Shown here piece after piece: positions 35,961 through 45,011 of a stretch of DNA of 64,000 nt. Position 1 is the first letter of the stretch. Each line of letters opens with the position of its first letter. The translations under genes were made by a program, and so were the position numbers. Origin of the DNA: an uncultured Phascolarctobacterium sp. (GTDB taxonomy: Bacteria > Bacillota > Negativicutes > Acidaminococcales > Acidaminococcaceae). The notes under the pieces are model-generated. The model did no database searches. It was not told the origin of the DNA and worked only from the letters and a program-made list of their open reading frames with translations. The stretch is taken from positions 111,472 through 175,471 of the forward strand of contig UQLS01000001.1 of the NCBI GenBank assembly GCA_900541915.1, written 5' to 3'.

Positions 35961-37175
35961 TTAATCAACCTTCTTCAAAGCAGTCATAACATATACAGGA
36001 TTCTGTGCCATCATCAGATTATAGCTGCCAAGTTTACGGCTGCGTGCAACACAGACATTGACAATTTCTAAAGAATAATCCTGATGCTTTTTATAATAAT
36101 CAGCCACTTCTGCCAGCGTTTCGATGGTTATAGCATTAATAACTACACGACAGTCAGAATTCTTGGCATAGATTATATCCAGCATTTCGCATAAATCGCC
36201 GCCGCTGCCGCCGACGAAAACACAATCAGGTGCAGGCATATTCTTAATATTTTCTAATGCTTCACCAGCAATTACTTCTAAATTTTCGATGCCAAACAAG
36301 TCTTTATTTTTATGGATAAGCGCTACAGCTTCCGGATTACGTTCAAAAGCCCATACCTGTCCTTTATTAGCCAGCAAAGCCAGTTCAACAGAGCATGAAC
36401 CAGTACCGGCACCAATGTCATAAATCTTGTCGGTTGCTTTCGGCATCAATTTAGACATAGAAACACTGCGCACTTCCTGTTTAGTCATCGGCACTTTACT
36501 GCGAGTAAACAACTCATCAGCCAGACCGTGTACAACTGGTTGATATTTTGCAGCCTGCTCATTAATAATCATCATAACAGACAAAGAAGGAAAATTCTGC
36601 TTGCTGATTTCTGCAGCAGTACCGACAGTAATCTTTTCTTCAGGATAAGAAAGATTCTCACCAACATATACCTGAACATCACTTAAGCCATGTTCACACA
36701 GCTGCGCACACAACATTTGCGGCGTATGCTCTCCGCCAGTAAGAGAAAAGACTTTCTTGTTTTCTGCTACAGCTGCAACCAAATTCTGCTTCCTGCCATG
36801 CATGCTGACAATTTTTGCATCATCCCAAGACAGCTGCAGTTTTGCTGCAAAATATACCAGACTGCTGATACCACAGTAACGTACACATTCACAATCAGGT
36901 AATTTTCCGCTAATAGTTTTAGCTAAGCTAAAAAATCCAACATCACCTGATACAAGCACTGCAAGAACATCTTTTTCAGGATTAGCCGACGCTGCAATTT
37001 CAACTATATCCGCAGTCTTGATAGTGTCGTAAATTTTTTTATCTGCTTCAGCAAATGCTGCCAGCATCCTTTTGTCGCCGATAAGGATATTACTTTCCTT
37101 AATAGCTTTTATTGCAGCGCCTGTAAGTAATTCCGGATTTCCTGGTCCGATACCTACAATATTAACTCGCAGCAT
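35961..37175 (-). CDS. cbiET: Cobalt-precorrin-7 C5-methyltransferase / C15-decarboxylating methyltransferase fusion
   Basis: 404-residue fusion. Residues 1-200 form the CbiE tetrapyrrole methylase (NIVGIGPGNPELLTG), and about 205-404 the CbiT SAM-dependent methyltransferase (motif I DIGAGTGSCSVE). It methylates C5 and C15 with loss of the C12 acetate carboxyl. The same join exists as CobL. Start at 37175 with GGAGTG upstream. Confidence 0.94.
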   Translation of the reverse strand: MLRVNIVGIGPGNPELLTGAAIKAIKESNILIGDKRMLAAFAEADKKIYDTIKTADIVEIAASANPEKDVLAVLVSGDVGFFSLAKTISGKLPDCECVRYCGISSLVYFAAKLQLSWDDAKIVSMHGRKQNLVAAVAENKKVFSLTGGEHTPQMLCAQLCEHGLSDVQVYVGENLSYPEEKITVGTAAEISKQNFPSLSVMMIINEQAAKYQPVVHGLADELFTRSKVPMTKQEVRSVSMSKLMPKATDKIYDIGAGTGSCSVELALLANKGQVWAFERNPEAVALIHKNKDLFGIENLEVIAGEALENIKNMPAPDCVFVGGSGGDLCEMLDIIYAKNSDCRVVINAITIETLAEVADYYKKHQDYSLEIVNVCVARSRKLGSYNLMMAQNPVYVMTALKKVD

Positions 37176-37187
37176 AATCAGCACTCC

Positions 37188-37961
37188 TTAATTTTTAGAA
37201 ACTTGAGTATCCGCATATTGCTGATACAAATAATTTAATACTTCACTGTAACCTGAACCTTCTTCCGGCTCACGACCAATCACCAACAGTTTTGCTCCAG
37301 CTTCTGCCGCTGCTTCAACCTTATCATCAAAACCGCCTGCTGCACCGGAATCTTTAGTGACCATGAATTTGCTACGATATTTTTTTAACATAGCAATATT
37401 CAAATCTTTCGAAAAAGGACCCTGCATACAAATTACATTAGCTGGTTTATAACCAAGCTGCAGCGCCGTATGCAAAGATTCTTCCATAGGCAGAATACGC
37501 AGTGCTATGCGCTCTGCATAATCTCTGACAGCAGTAAAATCTTTAAGATTCTTACTGCCGGTAGTCAGAAAAATATTACCATCCATATGATTGAGCAGTT
37601 CAACTGCCTCACCAAAGTCACTGACAGTAATATAGTCGCCGCTTTCACTGGAAGGACGCAACAAACGTAAATATTTACAATCTTCTAAAGCACAAGCTTC
37701 TCTGACGGTTGCCGTTACTACTGTTGCATAAGGATGAGTAGCATCAATAACACATTCAGGACGATGAATTTGCAGAAATTCTCTCATTGCCGCCAAATCC
37801 ATTCTTGATGCCATAACCTTAACGTTATCCTGTCTGTCAATAAGCTCAGCACCATACTCAGTAGCAACAGAAACGTAAATCTCCAAATCAAAACTTGCCA
37901 AAGCTTTTAAAAGATTACGTCCCTCACTGGTACCGCCAATAATCCAAATTACCGGTTTCAT
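37188..37961 (-). CDS. cbiJ: Cobalt-precorrin-6A reductase
   Basis: 257-residue NAD(P)H-dependent reductase of the macrocycle. N terminus IWIIGGTSEGRNLL and motifs DATHPYA and VTKDSGAAGGF are family features. Overlaps cbiH by four bases (translational coupling). Confidence 0.93.
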   Translation of the reverse strand: MKPVIWIIGGTSEGRNLLKALASFDLEIYVSVATEYGAELIDRQDNVKVMASRMDLAAMREFLQIHRPECVIDATHPYATVVTATVREACALEDCKYLRLLRPSSESGDYITVSDFGEAVELLNHMDGNIFLTTGSKNLKDFTAVRDYAERIALRILPMEESLHTALQLGYKPANVICMQGPFSKDLNIAMLKKYRSKFMVTKDSGAAGGFDDKVEAAAEAGAKLLVIGREPEEGSGYSEVLNYLYQQYADTQVSKN

Positions 37962-38689
37962 ACCAGTTTATAACCGCGCGGAGTAACAAGACGGCCATTA
38001 ATAACTTGTGTTTGAGAGTTACCGATAATAACGGTAGAGAACATATCTACTTGTTTATCACGCAGTTCACGCAGAGTAGTTAATTCGTAGCTTTCACCTT
38101 CGCGGCCAATATTACGTACAATACCTGCAGGAACATCGCCATTTTGATTTTTCAGCATAATGTCACAAGCTTTTTGGAGATAATCGTGACGTTTGATGCT
38201 GGAAGGATTGTAAAGGCAGATGCAGAAATCAGCTTGAGATGCACAATCCAGTCTTTTTTCAATTTTTTCCCAAGGAGTAAGCAAATCGCTTAAAGAGATA
38301 AGACAAAAATCGCTGATAAGCGGAGCACCCAGTACAGCTGCGCCAGAGCAAGCTGCTGTAATACCAGGAACAACCTCGATTTCCACTTCAGGATGATCTG
38401 CAGCAACCTGGAACATAATACCAGCCATGCCATAAACACCAGCATCACCACTGGAAATCATGGCAACAGTTTTACCTTTAAGTGCTTCATCAAGAGCCAG
38501 CTTGCAGCGATCAACTTCCTTACGCATACCGGTAGAAAGAAATTCTTTCTCTTTGAAATCTTCCTTAATCAGATTTACATAAACATGATAACCTGCAATA
38601 ACGTCACAGGACTGAAGTGCTTCGTAAGCTCTTTTAGTCATTTGTTCAACGCCGCCAGGACCAAGGCCTACAACATACAATTTAGACAT
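37958..38689 (-). CDS. cbiH: Cobalt-precorrin-3B C17-methyltransferase
   Basis: 243-residue tetrapyrrole methylase. SAM-binding features VVGLGPGG at the N terminus and SSGDAGVYGMAG; in the anaerobic route it methylates C17 with ring contraction. Starts 22 bases after cbiG. Confidence 0.93.
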   Translation of the reverse strand: MSKLYVVGLGPGGVEQMTKRAYEALQSCDVIAGYHVYVNLIKEDFKEKEFLSTGMRKEVDRCKLALDEALKGKTVAMISSGDAGVYGMAGIMFQVAADHPEVEIEVVPGITAACSGAAVLGAPLISDFCLISLSDLLTPWEKIEKRLDCASQADFCICLYNPSSIKRHDYLQKACDIMLKNQNGDVPAGIVRNIGREGESYELTTLRELRDKQVDMFSTVIIGNSQTQVINGRLVTPRGYKLV

Positions 38690-38711
38690 ATATAATAACC
38701 ATCCTTATTAT

Positions 38712-39782
38712 TTACTCAGTTTTTAAACCTGTCTTAAAAAAATCTATAACTATATCTTCTATAGCTACTGCTAATGTTACACCATTTTTACTGGTCTTAT
38801 GCAGCAGTAAGCTTCCACCGTTACTATCCTTCACTGCACTGCGTTCACAGACATTATCTACACCAACTATACCTCTGACGAAGTTCGAAGGTGTAAACTC
38901 ACCAGCAACAGCATTGAGTTCATCTGCTGTATAAAAATTAGCCTGCCAACCATTAAGCGCGGCAAATTCCAGCAATCCCTGCTCATCTTTTTTTAAATCA
39001 ACAGAAGCTATGCTGCAGACAGAACGTTTATCTATATGCAATCGTTCTAATTCAGGCAGCACAAGTGCAGCAATATTGGCGCATTCAGTACCGCGTCTGC
39101 AACCTATACCTAGATGAACAATACGCGGCAGTACATGAAGCGTTGTTGCAAATTTAGTATTACTGGTATTTAAAGCAATATTCATACCCACAGCCGGTAT
39201 ATTGCCTTCGCCATAAAGCCGCATACCTTTCGGCAGTGCACTTACAACAGGAAATTCACTGGTCAGACCTACAGTTTCTTCGGCTACAAGCGCTGCAGCA
39301 AATTCTTTAGCAGCATGCATAGAATCAATTGTCATTCGATTACGCGCCGCCCATTCATCTACAGCAAATAATCCATTAACATCAGTAGCTGTTGTTACAC
39401 AAGCTATACCCCCTAAAAACTTGGCAAGATAACGGGCTATCTCATTAGCGCCGCCAATATGACCGGCCAAAAGAGGTATAACAAAATTACCTTTTTCATC
39501 AACAGAAATAACTGCCGGATCGGTCAGTTTGCTTTTTATGTAAGGGGCAATGGTTCGCACAGCTATTCCGGCCGCACCAATAAAAACAATTACTCCGCAC
39601 TTGTCAAAAGCTTCTGCACACGCAGTTTTATAATCCGGCAGCATTACTCCTATTCCAGCGTCAGCTGCATATTTAGGTAAAGTTTGAGCTGCAGCATTAT
39701 ATCCTGCCGCTGTTAAACATGCACATACTTTTTTACTAAGTTCAGCTCCGCGCCGTGAAAAGGAATAGACAACTGCCTGCAT
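38712..39782 (-). CDS. cbiG: Cobalt-precorrin-5A hydrolase
   Basis: 356-residue CbiG that opens the delta-lactone and releases acetaldehyde. N-terminal, middle and C-terminal CbiG regions are seen (FIGAAGIAVRTIAPYI; LLAGHIGGANEIARYLA; LGIGCRRGTE). Presence of cbiG marks the oxygen-independent route. Starts directly after the cbiF stop. Confidence 0.93.
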   Translation of the reverse strand: MQAVVYSFSRRGAELSKKVCACLTAAGYNAAAQTLPKYAADAGIGVMLPDYKTACAEAFDKCGVIVFIGAAGIAVRTIAPYIKSKLTDPAVISVDEKGNFVIPLLAGHIGGANEIARYLAKFLGGIACVTTATDVNGLFAVDEWAARNRMTIDSMHAAKEFAAALVAEETVGLTSEFPVVSALPKGMRLYGEGNIPAVGMNIALNTSNTKFATTLHVLPRIVHLGIGCRRGTECANIAALVLPELERLHIDKRSVCSIASVDLKKDEQGLLEFAALNGWQANFYTADELNAVAGEFTPSNFVRGIVGVDNVCERSAVKDSNGGSLLLHKTSKNGVTLAVAIEDIVIDFFKTGLKTE

Positions 39783-40568
39783 TTATTTTACCTCTGGTTT
39801 AAGATCCAGTTTTGTGGGATCTGCTTCACGATAGCCGTGGGCAAAGGTAGGATTGTAAAGTTCACTGCGCTCATATTCGCTGCCGAGGAAGTTACCTACA
39901 GTAATAAGCGCAGTTTTAGTAATATTGTATTTAGCAGCACTTTCAGCAAGAGTACCTACGGTGCAGCGTACCACTTTTTCATCCGGCCAGGAAGCTTTAT
40001 AAACAATGGCTGCCGGAGTATCAGCAGTATAACCGCCTTTAATCAGCTCGCCCTGCAGTTTTTCCAGCATACCGGAGCTGAGGAAAATAACCATAGTAGC
40101 TTTATGAGCTGCATAGTCAGCAATCTTTTGTTTGTTAGGAACAGGAGTACGTCCTTCCATACGAGTAATGATTACAGACTGACTAACATTCGGCAGAGTA
40201 TATTCTGCATCTAATGCAGCAGCTGCAGCACAGAAAGAGCTTACACCAGGCACAATTTCAAAATCCAGATTGTAGCTGCGCAGCATATCAATTTGTTCAC
40301 GATGTGCACCATATACACTGGGGTCACCAGTATGCAGACGCACAACAAGTTTGCCAGCTTGAGCAGCCGGTACCATAGCAGCAATAACTTCTTCCAAAGT
40401 CATTTTTGCGCTGTCCATAATAACACATTCCGGTTTAGCATATTGTAATAAACCGGGATTAACCAGAGAGCCTGCATAAATAATTAAATCAGCTTTTTCA
40501 AGCAATTCTTTACCTTTAACAGTAATCAGATCAACAGCACCAGGTCCTGCACCAATAAAGTAAATCAT
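39783..40568 (-). CDS. cbiF: Cobalt-precorrin-4 C11-methyltransferase
   Basis: 261-residue tetrapyrrole methylase. N terminus FIGAGPGAVDLITVKG and the segment RLHTGDPSVYGA identify the CbiF/CobM group. Overlaps the cbiL stop codon. Confidence 0.94.
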   Translation of the reverse strand: MIYFIGAGPGAVDLITVKGKELLEKADLIIYAGSLVNPGLLQYAKPECVIMDSAKMTLEEVIAAMVPAAQAGKLVVRLHTGDPSVYGAHREQIDMLRSYNLDFEIVPGVSSFCAAAAALDAEYTLPNVSQSVIITRMEGRTPVPNKQKIADYAAHKATMVIFLSSGMLEKLQGELIKGGYTADTPAAIVYKASWPDEKVVRCTVGTLAESAAKYNITKTALITVGNFLGSEYERSELYNPTFAHGYREADPTKLDLKPEVK

Positions 40569-41269
40569 TATTTATCAAACTCCTTTTCTTTGACCAATAT
40601 AACAGAGAAATAACTGCTGTTAGGATCAATCTGTTCCAAATCACGGTAAACTTTTTCACCAGGAAGACCACAGCGTTCAACCATGGCAGCATTAGCAATC
40701 AAGCCTCGTTCTCTCAGCTCTTCGCGTACACGGCCGATTTCGCTGGCAGATTTCATTAAAACTTTGTTACCAGGGCCATCAAGGAACTTAGTTGCTTCTT
40801 TATAGCTGCCCGGAAGGATAATCAGCGGTTCTGCTCTTTCACACAAAGAAGTGTTCAATCTTGCAGCAACAGCACATATAGAGGTTACGCCAGCAACCAG
40901 TTCAGCATCATAACCCGCAGCAAGAACAAGTTTATGTACATAGATGCAGGTTGCATATACTGTCGGACAACCTAAAGTAATGAAAACAACGTTTTTGCCT
41001 TCATCAAGAAGTTTCATAACTGCTTCAGCACCTTCGCGATGAGCTTTGTCCATAGCAGCCATATCTTTAGTCATAGGCATGTAGATAACCAGTTGTTCTT
41101 TTTCATCAAGATTTACAACCTGATTAACAATATTTTTTGCAGTCATTACATCAGTATCACCTTTCGGTAATGCAACAACATCACATTCTTTCAAAAGACG
41201 TACAGCTTTTAAGGTCAAAAGTTCCGGATCTCCGGGGCCGATACCAACACTGTAAAGTTTACCTCTCAT
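40568..41269 (-). CDS. cbiL: Cobalt-precorrin-2 C20-methyltransferase
   Basis: 233-residue tetrapyrrole methylase (SVGIGPGDPELLTLKA; TLGCPTVYATC), the first corrin-committed methylation. Follows cbiD by 7 bases. Confidence 0.94.
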   Translation of the reverse strand: MRGKLYSVGIGPGDPELLTLKAVRLLKECDVVALPKGDTDVMTAKNIVNQVVNLDEKEQLVIYMPMTKDMAAMDKAHREGAEAVMKLLDEGKNVVFITLGCPTVYATCIYVHKLVLAAGYDAELVAGVTSICAVAARLNTSLCERAEPLIILPGSYKEATKFLDGPGNKVLMKSASEIGRVREELRERGLIANAAMVERCGLPGEKVYRDLEQIDPNSSYFSVILVKEKEFDK

Positions 41270-41276
41270 ATTTCTC

Positions 41277-42416
41277 TCATTCTCCTTCTTTTTTTACATG
41301 TAGTTTGATAAGCTCTTCCGCATGCTCAGTTTCACCTAAAACGCCGTAAACGTTGGAAAACATCAGCGCCGCGGTTTTTATTTTACCATGCACACGATGC
41401 TGCATGTAAAAATCAATTTTTGCAGTAATTTCCTGCATAACCTGTTCCTGCAGTTTTTCACGCTGCAATATCTTAATAACTTCATCTGTAGTAAGGCATT
41501 TGTAAATTTCTTTACCTACTTCAACAGATGCACCATGAAACATCGCCTGCAGTGCTAAAAGCTCTGTACGGCAATCTGCGTATTTAGAATGGGTATTCAT
41601 AACTCCCTGTGCAAGCTTTATCAGCTTACCGGAGTGCCCAATTAAAAGCAGACTTTCAAATCCGCAGAAAACAGCATAATCTAATAATTCTCCTACAAAA
41701 TTACTGCAGGTAACAGAATCAGATAAATCAAGCTTCAGCACATCGCGAGTAAAATCTTCTCCATAATTGCCAAAGAATACCAGCAAGTTTTTATTGCCTT
41801 TGGCTTTTTGAGCGTTTATTTCTACATACATTGTATCAACCAACGCTTTCTCGCTCATTGGCTCCACAATGCCGCTTGTACCTAAAACTGATAAGCCTCC
41901 GATTATTCCAAGTCTTGGATTGAAGGTTTTCTTTGCAATTTCTACTCCTTCAGGTATGGAAATAGTAACTTTTAAAGCGCCATGATACCCTGCAGCAACA
42001 GCAGCAGAAGTAACCTCATCCGTAATCATTTTTCTCGGTGTAGGATTAATAGCTGGCCCCCCAACAGCACATGCAAGACCTGGCTTAGTAACACGGCCTA
42101 CGCCTATGCCGCCATCAATTTCAATACCGGTTCCTGCACTTTTCTCTACTTTAGCATAAACTAATACGCCATTAGTATCATCAGGATCATCACCGGAATC
42201 CTTACGAATTGCACATACTGCATATTCTGGGGTAATTTCAACATTGAGCGGCTCTAATTCCAACACAATACCTTTAGGAGTATCTATTCTTACCACATCT
42301 ACTCTATTGCCGCTTAAAAGCATAGCAGCGGCAGCTTTAGAAGCAGCGGCAGCACAGCTACCGGTAGTATATCCACAACGCAGGTTTTTGCCTTGGGAAA
42401 ATTGATATTCTTCCAC
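41277..42416 (-). CDS. cbiD: Cobalt-precorrin-5B C1-methyltransferase
   Basis: 379-residue CbiD, specific to the anaerobic route. N-terminal signature LRCGYTTGSCAAAASKAAA and later GGIGVGRVTKPGL. GTG at 42416 chosen because GGAG lies 8 bases upstream; a GTG at 42422 is too close to it. First gene of the operon, following the riboswitch and its terminator. Confidence 0.95.
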   Translation of the reverse strand: MEEYQFSQGKNLRCGYTTGSCAAAASKAAAAMLLSGNRVDVVRIDTPKGIVLELEPLNVEITPEYAVCAIRKDSGDDPDDTNGVLVYAKVEKSAGTGIEIDGGIGVGRVTKPGLACAVGGPAINPTPRKMITDEVTSAAVAAGYHGALKVTISIPEGVEIAKKTFNPRLGIIGGLSVLGTSGIVEPMSEKALVDTMYVEINAQKAKGNKNLLVFFGNYGEDFTRDVLKLDLSDSVTCSNFVGELLDYAVFCGFESLLLIGHSGKLIKLAQGVMNTHSKYADCRTELLALQAMFHGASVEVGKEIYKCLTTDEVIKILQREKLQEQVMQEITAKIDFYMQHRVHGKIKTAALMFSNVYGVLGETEHAEELIKLHVKKEGE

Positions 42417-42465
42417 AGCCACAACTCCTCTAATAAACTCTTAAATGCAAAATATTACTGATAAA

Positions 42466-42499
42466 CAGAAAAGACCTCTGCCAGAACGACAGAAGTCTT
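42466..42499 (-). terminator. Riboswitch-linked terminator before cbiD
   Basis: On the minus strand AAGACTTCTGTC (42488-42499) pairs with GGCAGAGGTCTT (42471-42482, two G-U pairs), loop GTTCT, then a T-rich tract. It lies 50 bases before cbiD. Confidence 0.8.
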
Positions 42500-42579
42500 A
42501 AAGACACAATTAATTTACCATAGGCTTTTAGCCGTGGCGTATCATTGCTGCCTCCATCGCTCGTGGATTATAGCTATCT

Positions 42580-42678
42580 ATATGAGTTGGCTGCTGACTT
42601 AAGCATACGCTTGCACAGCGGCGGGACCGTAACGATTTAAAATCTTCTAACCATTCAAGCTAAAAAGCACTCATATAT
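42580..42678 (-). promoter_or_regulatory. Cobalamin riboswitch
   Basis: Minus strand: ATATGAGT and ACTCATAT close the aptamer (P1). The core contains ACGGTCCCGCCGCTGTG and the B12-box element AAGTCAGCAGCC in correct order. The 5' part (GGTTAGAAGATTTT, AAATCG) is a divergent version of the usual GGTGAAAATCC region. Placed between a promoter and the cbi operon. Confidence 0.9.
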
Positions 42679-42694
42679 AAGGAATTACTTTAAT

Positions 42695-42723
42695 ATTATA
42701 CCACATACAAAGCAAAAAACCAA
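42695..42723 (-). promoter_or_regulatory. Promoter of the cobalamin operon
   Basis: TTGGTT (42718-42723), 17-base spacer, TATAAT (42695-42700) with TG at the extended -10 position. Confidence 0.78.
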
Positions 42724-42770
42724 TATCACAGAAAAATTTTAACTGCTTATTTAAATTTCCTATGATAAAT

Positions 42771-42800
42771 AAAAAACAGACAGGCTAATTTGCCTGTCTG
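42771..42800 (-). terminator. Terminator of the NlpC/P60 gene
   Basis: CAGACAGGC/GCCTGTCTG perfect stem with loop AAATTA, then six T residues on the minus strand, 9 bases past the stop codon. Confidence 0.92.
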
Positions 42801-42809
42801 CCAAAGTCA

Positions 42810-43484
42810 TTATAAAATTCTGCAAGCTCCGTAATAACGAGCTCCCCAATAACCAGTAAAAGCAGAAGCAACAGTTACACCTGTACTTGTACCGGCATGA
42901 ATAAAGTTGCCATTACCAACATAAATACCGCAATGTGAAGCACCTGGTTCATAAGTTGTAAAGAAAATCAGGTCACCTACACGCAGATTATCCATGGAAA
43001 CTTGACGTCCATAATACAACTGGCTGTCTGCTGTTCTGGGAATGGAAATACCAGCCTGTGCAAAAGCATACTGAGTAAATCCGGAACAGTCAAATCCATA
43101 AGGGGAAGTACCGCCAAATACATATGGAGTGCCAATGACGCTATAAGCAGCGCTTAAAACGCGGCGCACGATAGAACTTCTTCCACGATTAGGAGGAATA
43201 TCTCTGTTCATTAACGCTCTGTATGTATCAGGACCAATTACACCATCGACTTCCAAACCTCTGTCAGCCTGAAATTTTTTGACAGCATTTTCGGTTTCAG
43301 GACCAAAATCACCATCTATATTAGTAATAGTGTAACTTAATTCAACTAAACGCTTTTGGATAGCCATTACTTCCTGACCATCATCTCCGCGTTCAAAAGA
43401 AGCAAATGCGGCAATAGCATTTGTTAAGGAAAACAAAAGGGTAAAAGTTAAAGTAATAAACAGTTTCTTTTTTCCCAAAGGCAT
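42810..43484 (-). CDS. Peptidoglycan-binding NlpC/P60 endopeptidase (C40)
   Basis: 224-residue exported wall hydrolase: signal peptide (LFITLTFTLLFSLTNAIAAFA), a peptidoglycan-binding type 1 domain at about residues 30-90 (GDDGQEVMAIQKRL, DGDFGPETENAVKKFQ) and a C40 domain with catalytic Cys in GFDCSGFTQYAF and His residues in SHCGIYVG and FIHAGTS. ATG at 43484 has AAAGG upstream; an ATG two codons earlier abuts that site. Monocistronic with its own terminator. Confidence 0.92.
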   Translation of the reverse strand: MPLGKKKLFITLTFTLLFSLTNAIAAFASFERGDDGQEVMAIQKRLVELSYTITNIDGDFGPETENAVKKFQADRGLEVDGVIGPDTYRALMNRDIPPNRGRSSIVRRVLSAAYSVIGTPYVFGGTSPYGFDCSGFTQYAFAQAGISIPRTADSQLYYGRQVSMDNLRVGDLIFFTTYEPGASHCGIYVGNGNFIHAGTSTGVTVASAFTGYWGARYYGACRIL

Positions 43485-43548
43485 CCACATCCTTTCCGCC
43501 TAATACACATTTATTTTAGCACAAAAAAGGGCGTCTGTAAAATAAAAA

Positions 43549-44475
43549 TCATTTTTTCAGGTGTTTTGATACTAAATAAAGTGGTCTGTGCTTAATTTCT
43601 TCAAATATGCGGCCTATATATTCACCTAAAATACCAATTCCTACTAATTGAATGCCACCAAGGAAAAGAATGCTTACTGTAGTTGTAGCCCACCCTGGGA
43701 CTGCGTCATCGCTGATAAATTTGACATAAAATACATGACCCAACAGCAATAAGCTGCAAAGTCCAAAGAAAAGCCCCAAGTAGAAAGCCCAGCGCAACGG
43801 TAAATTAGAAAAAGCAGTTATGCCATCCAATGCAAAATGCAGCATTTTATGCAAATTGAACTTAGAATGCCCTGCAAAACGCGGCGGTGCAACAAACTCC
43901 ACCACAGATACGTTAAAGCCAAGAGTGCTTACCATGCCACGGATAAAACGCGCACGCTCACGATATAATCTAAAAGCCTCTACAGCTTTCTTATCCATCA
44001 GACGAAAATCAGAACCGCCAGGAGTAATCTCCACCTTAGACATAATATTGATAAGCTTGTAATAGCATGAAGAAGTTATATTTTTAAGAAAGCCTGCATC
44101 TTCCGTTGCCAAACGTTTTGTCATGACAATTTCACTGCCTTCTTCCCATAAACGTATGAGTTCAGGCAGCAGTTCAGGCGGATGCTGTAAATCGCCGTCC
44201 ATGGTAATAACCGCATCTCCATCAGCATTGTCCAAACCGCAGGTCAAAGCCATCTGATGTCCATAGTTGCGAGAAAGCAGATAAGCTTCAACATGATTAT
44301 CTTCTTCAACTAACTGCTTTAAAATAAACGCACTGCTGTCTTTGGAACCATCATCAACAAAAACCAGGTTATAATCATAGCCAGTATCATTCATAATAGC
44401 AGTAATGCGTTTATGAAATTCTTTTAAATTGTCCTGTTCATTATACACAGGAACGACAATTGAGATTTTTTTCAT
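43549..44475 (-). CDS. Family 2 glycosyltransferase (GtrB/DPM1-like)
   Basis: 308-residue membrane glycosyltransferase that would load a sugar onto undecaprenyl phosphate. GT-A motifs VVPVYNEQDNL, VDDGSKDS and DGDLQHPPE; then APPRFAGHSKFN and two C-terminal membrane helices (AFYLGLFFGLCSLLLLG; TTTVSILFLGGIQLVGIG). Sugar unknown. No other cell-surface genes adjoin it. Confidence 0.88.
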   Translation of the reverse strand: MKKISIVVPVYNEQDNLKEFHKRITAIMNDTGYDYNLVFVDDGSKDSSAFILKQLVEEDNHVEAYLLSRNYGHQMALTCGLDNADGDAVITMDGDLQHPPELLPELIRLWEEGSEIVMTKRLATEDAGFLKNITSSCYYKLINIMSKVEITPGGSDFRLMDKKAVEAFRLYRERARFIRGMVSTLGFNVSVVEFVAPPRFAGHSKFNLHKMLHFALDGITAFSNLPLRWAFYLGLFFGLCSLLLLGHVFYVKFISDDAVPGWATTTVSILFLGGIQLVGIGILGEYIGRIFEEIKHRPLYLVSKHLKK

Positions 44476-44571
44476 ATAAATTCACCGTTGTAAGATAGAT
44501 TAAGATAAAAACATTGGGACTTATTATAGCTTGTAAATATTAAACAAATCTTAATCATAAAGCTAAACACG

Positions 44572-44599
44572 AAAAAGACACGTGAAACCACGTGTCTTT
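44572..44599 (-). terminator. Terminator of rnpB
   Basis: Perfect AAAGACACGTG/CACGTGTCTTT stem with short loop and a T run on the minus strand, at the 3' end of the RNase P RNA. Confidence 0.92.
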
Positions 44600-44604
44600 G
44601 ATTG

Positions 44605-44960
44605 CATGTATGAGTGCTCATTAAGCCGAGTTCTGTTCCGCCAAGCGGTGATAATCATTTATCTAGACCTATAATTACTTACAGGCTCAAGCGACACAAC
44701 CCGGAAGGATCAGCGGGCCGCTTCATCCCTTCCCTATTCGGTCTTGCTCCGGATGGGGTTTACCTAGCCAGCTGGTTACCCAACTGCTGGTGCGCTCTTA
44801 CCGCACCGTTCCACCCTTACCTGCAAAAGCAGGCGGTACACATTTCTGTGGCACTATCCCTGAGGTCACCCTCGCCGGACGTTATCCGGCATCCTGCCCT
44901 GTGGAGCTCGGACTTTCCTCATCTGGCCTACGCCAGCCGCGATTATCTTTCACACTCACG
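44605..44960 (-). ncRNA. rnpB: RNase P RNA (bacterial type A)
   Basis: Catalytic RNA that matures tRNA 5' ends. Minus strand shows the conserved blocks GAGGAAAGTCCGAGCTCC, ACAGGGCAGGATGCC, GGTAAGAGCGCACCAG, and the 3' block AACAGAACTCGGCTTA; the ends pair (TGAGTG/CACTCA) as P1. Ends are estimated from the promoter and terminator. Confidence 0.96.
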
Positions 44961-44966
44961 CTGTTA

Positions 44967-44995
44967 AGTTTATCATATATAAAAATATAAGTCAA
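44967..44995 (-). promoter_or_regulatory. Promoter of rnpB
   Basis: TTGACT (44990-44995), 17-base spacer, TAAACT (44967-44972) with TG at the extended -10 position; initiation would fall at the rnpB 5' end. Confidence 0.72.
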
Positions 44996-45011
44996 ATAAT
45001 CAAAGCTTTCT

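Noticed and set aside
44614..44990. Open frames of 66-117 codons across 44614-44990
   Set aside because: They lie in the RNase P RNA gene, whose conserved blocks, promoter and terminator explain the sequence; no ribosome-binding sites or recognisable proteins.
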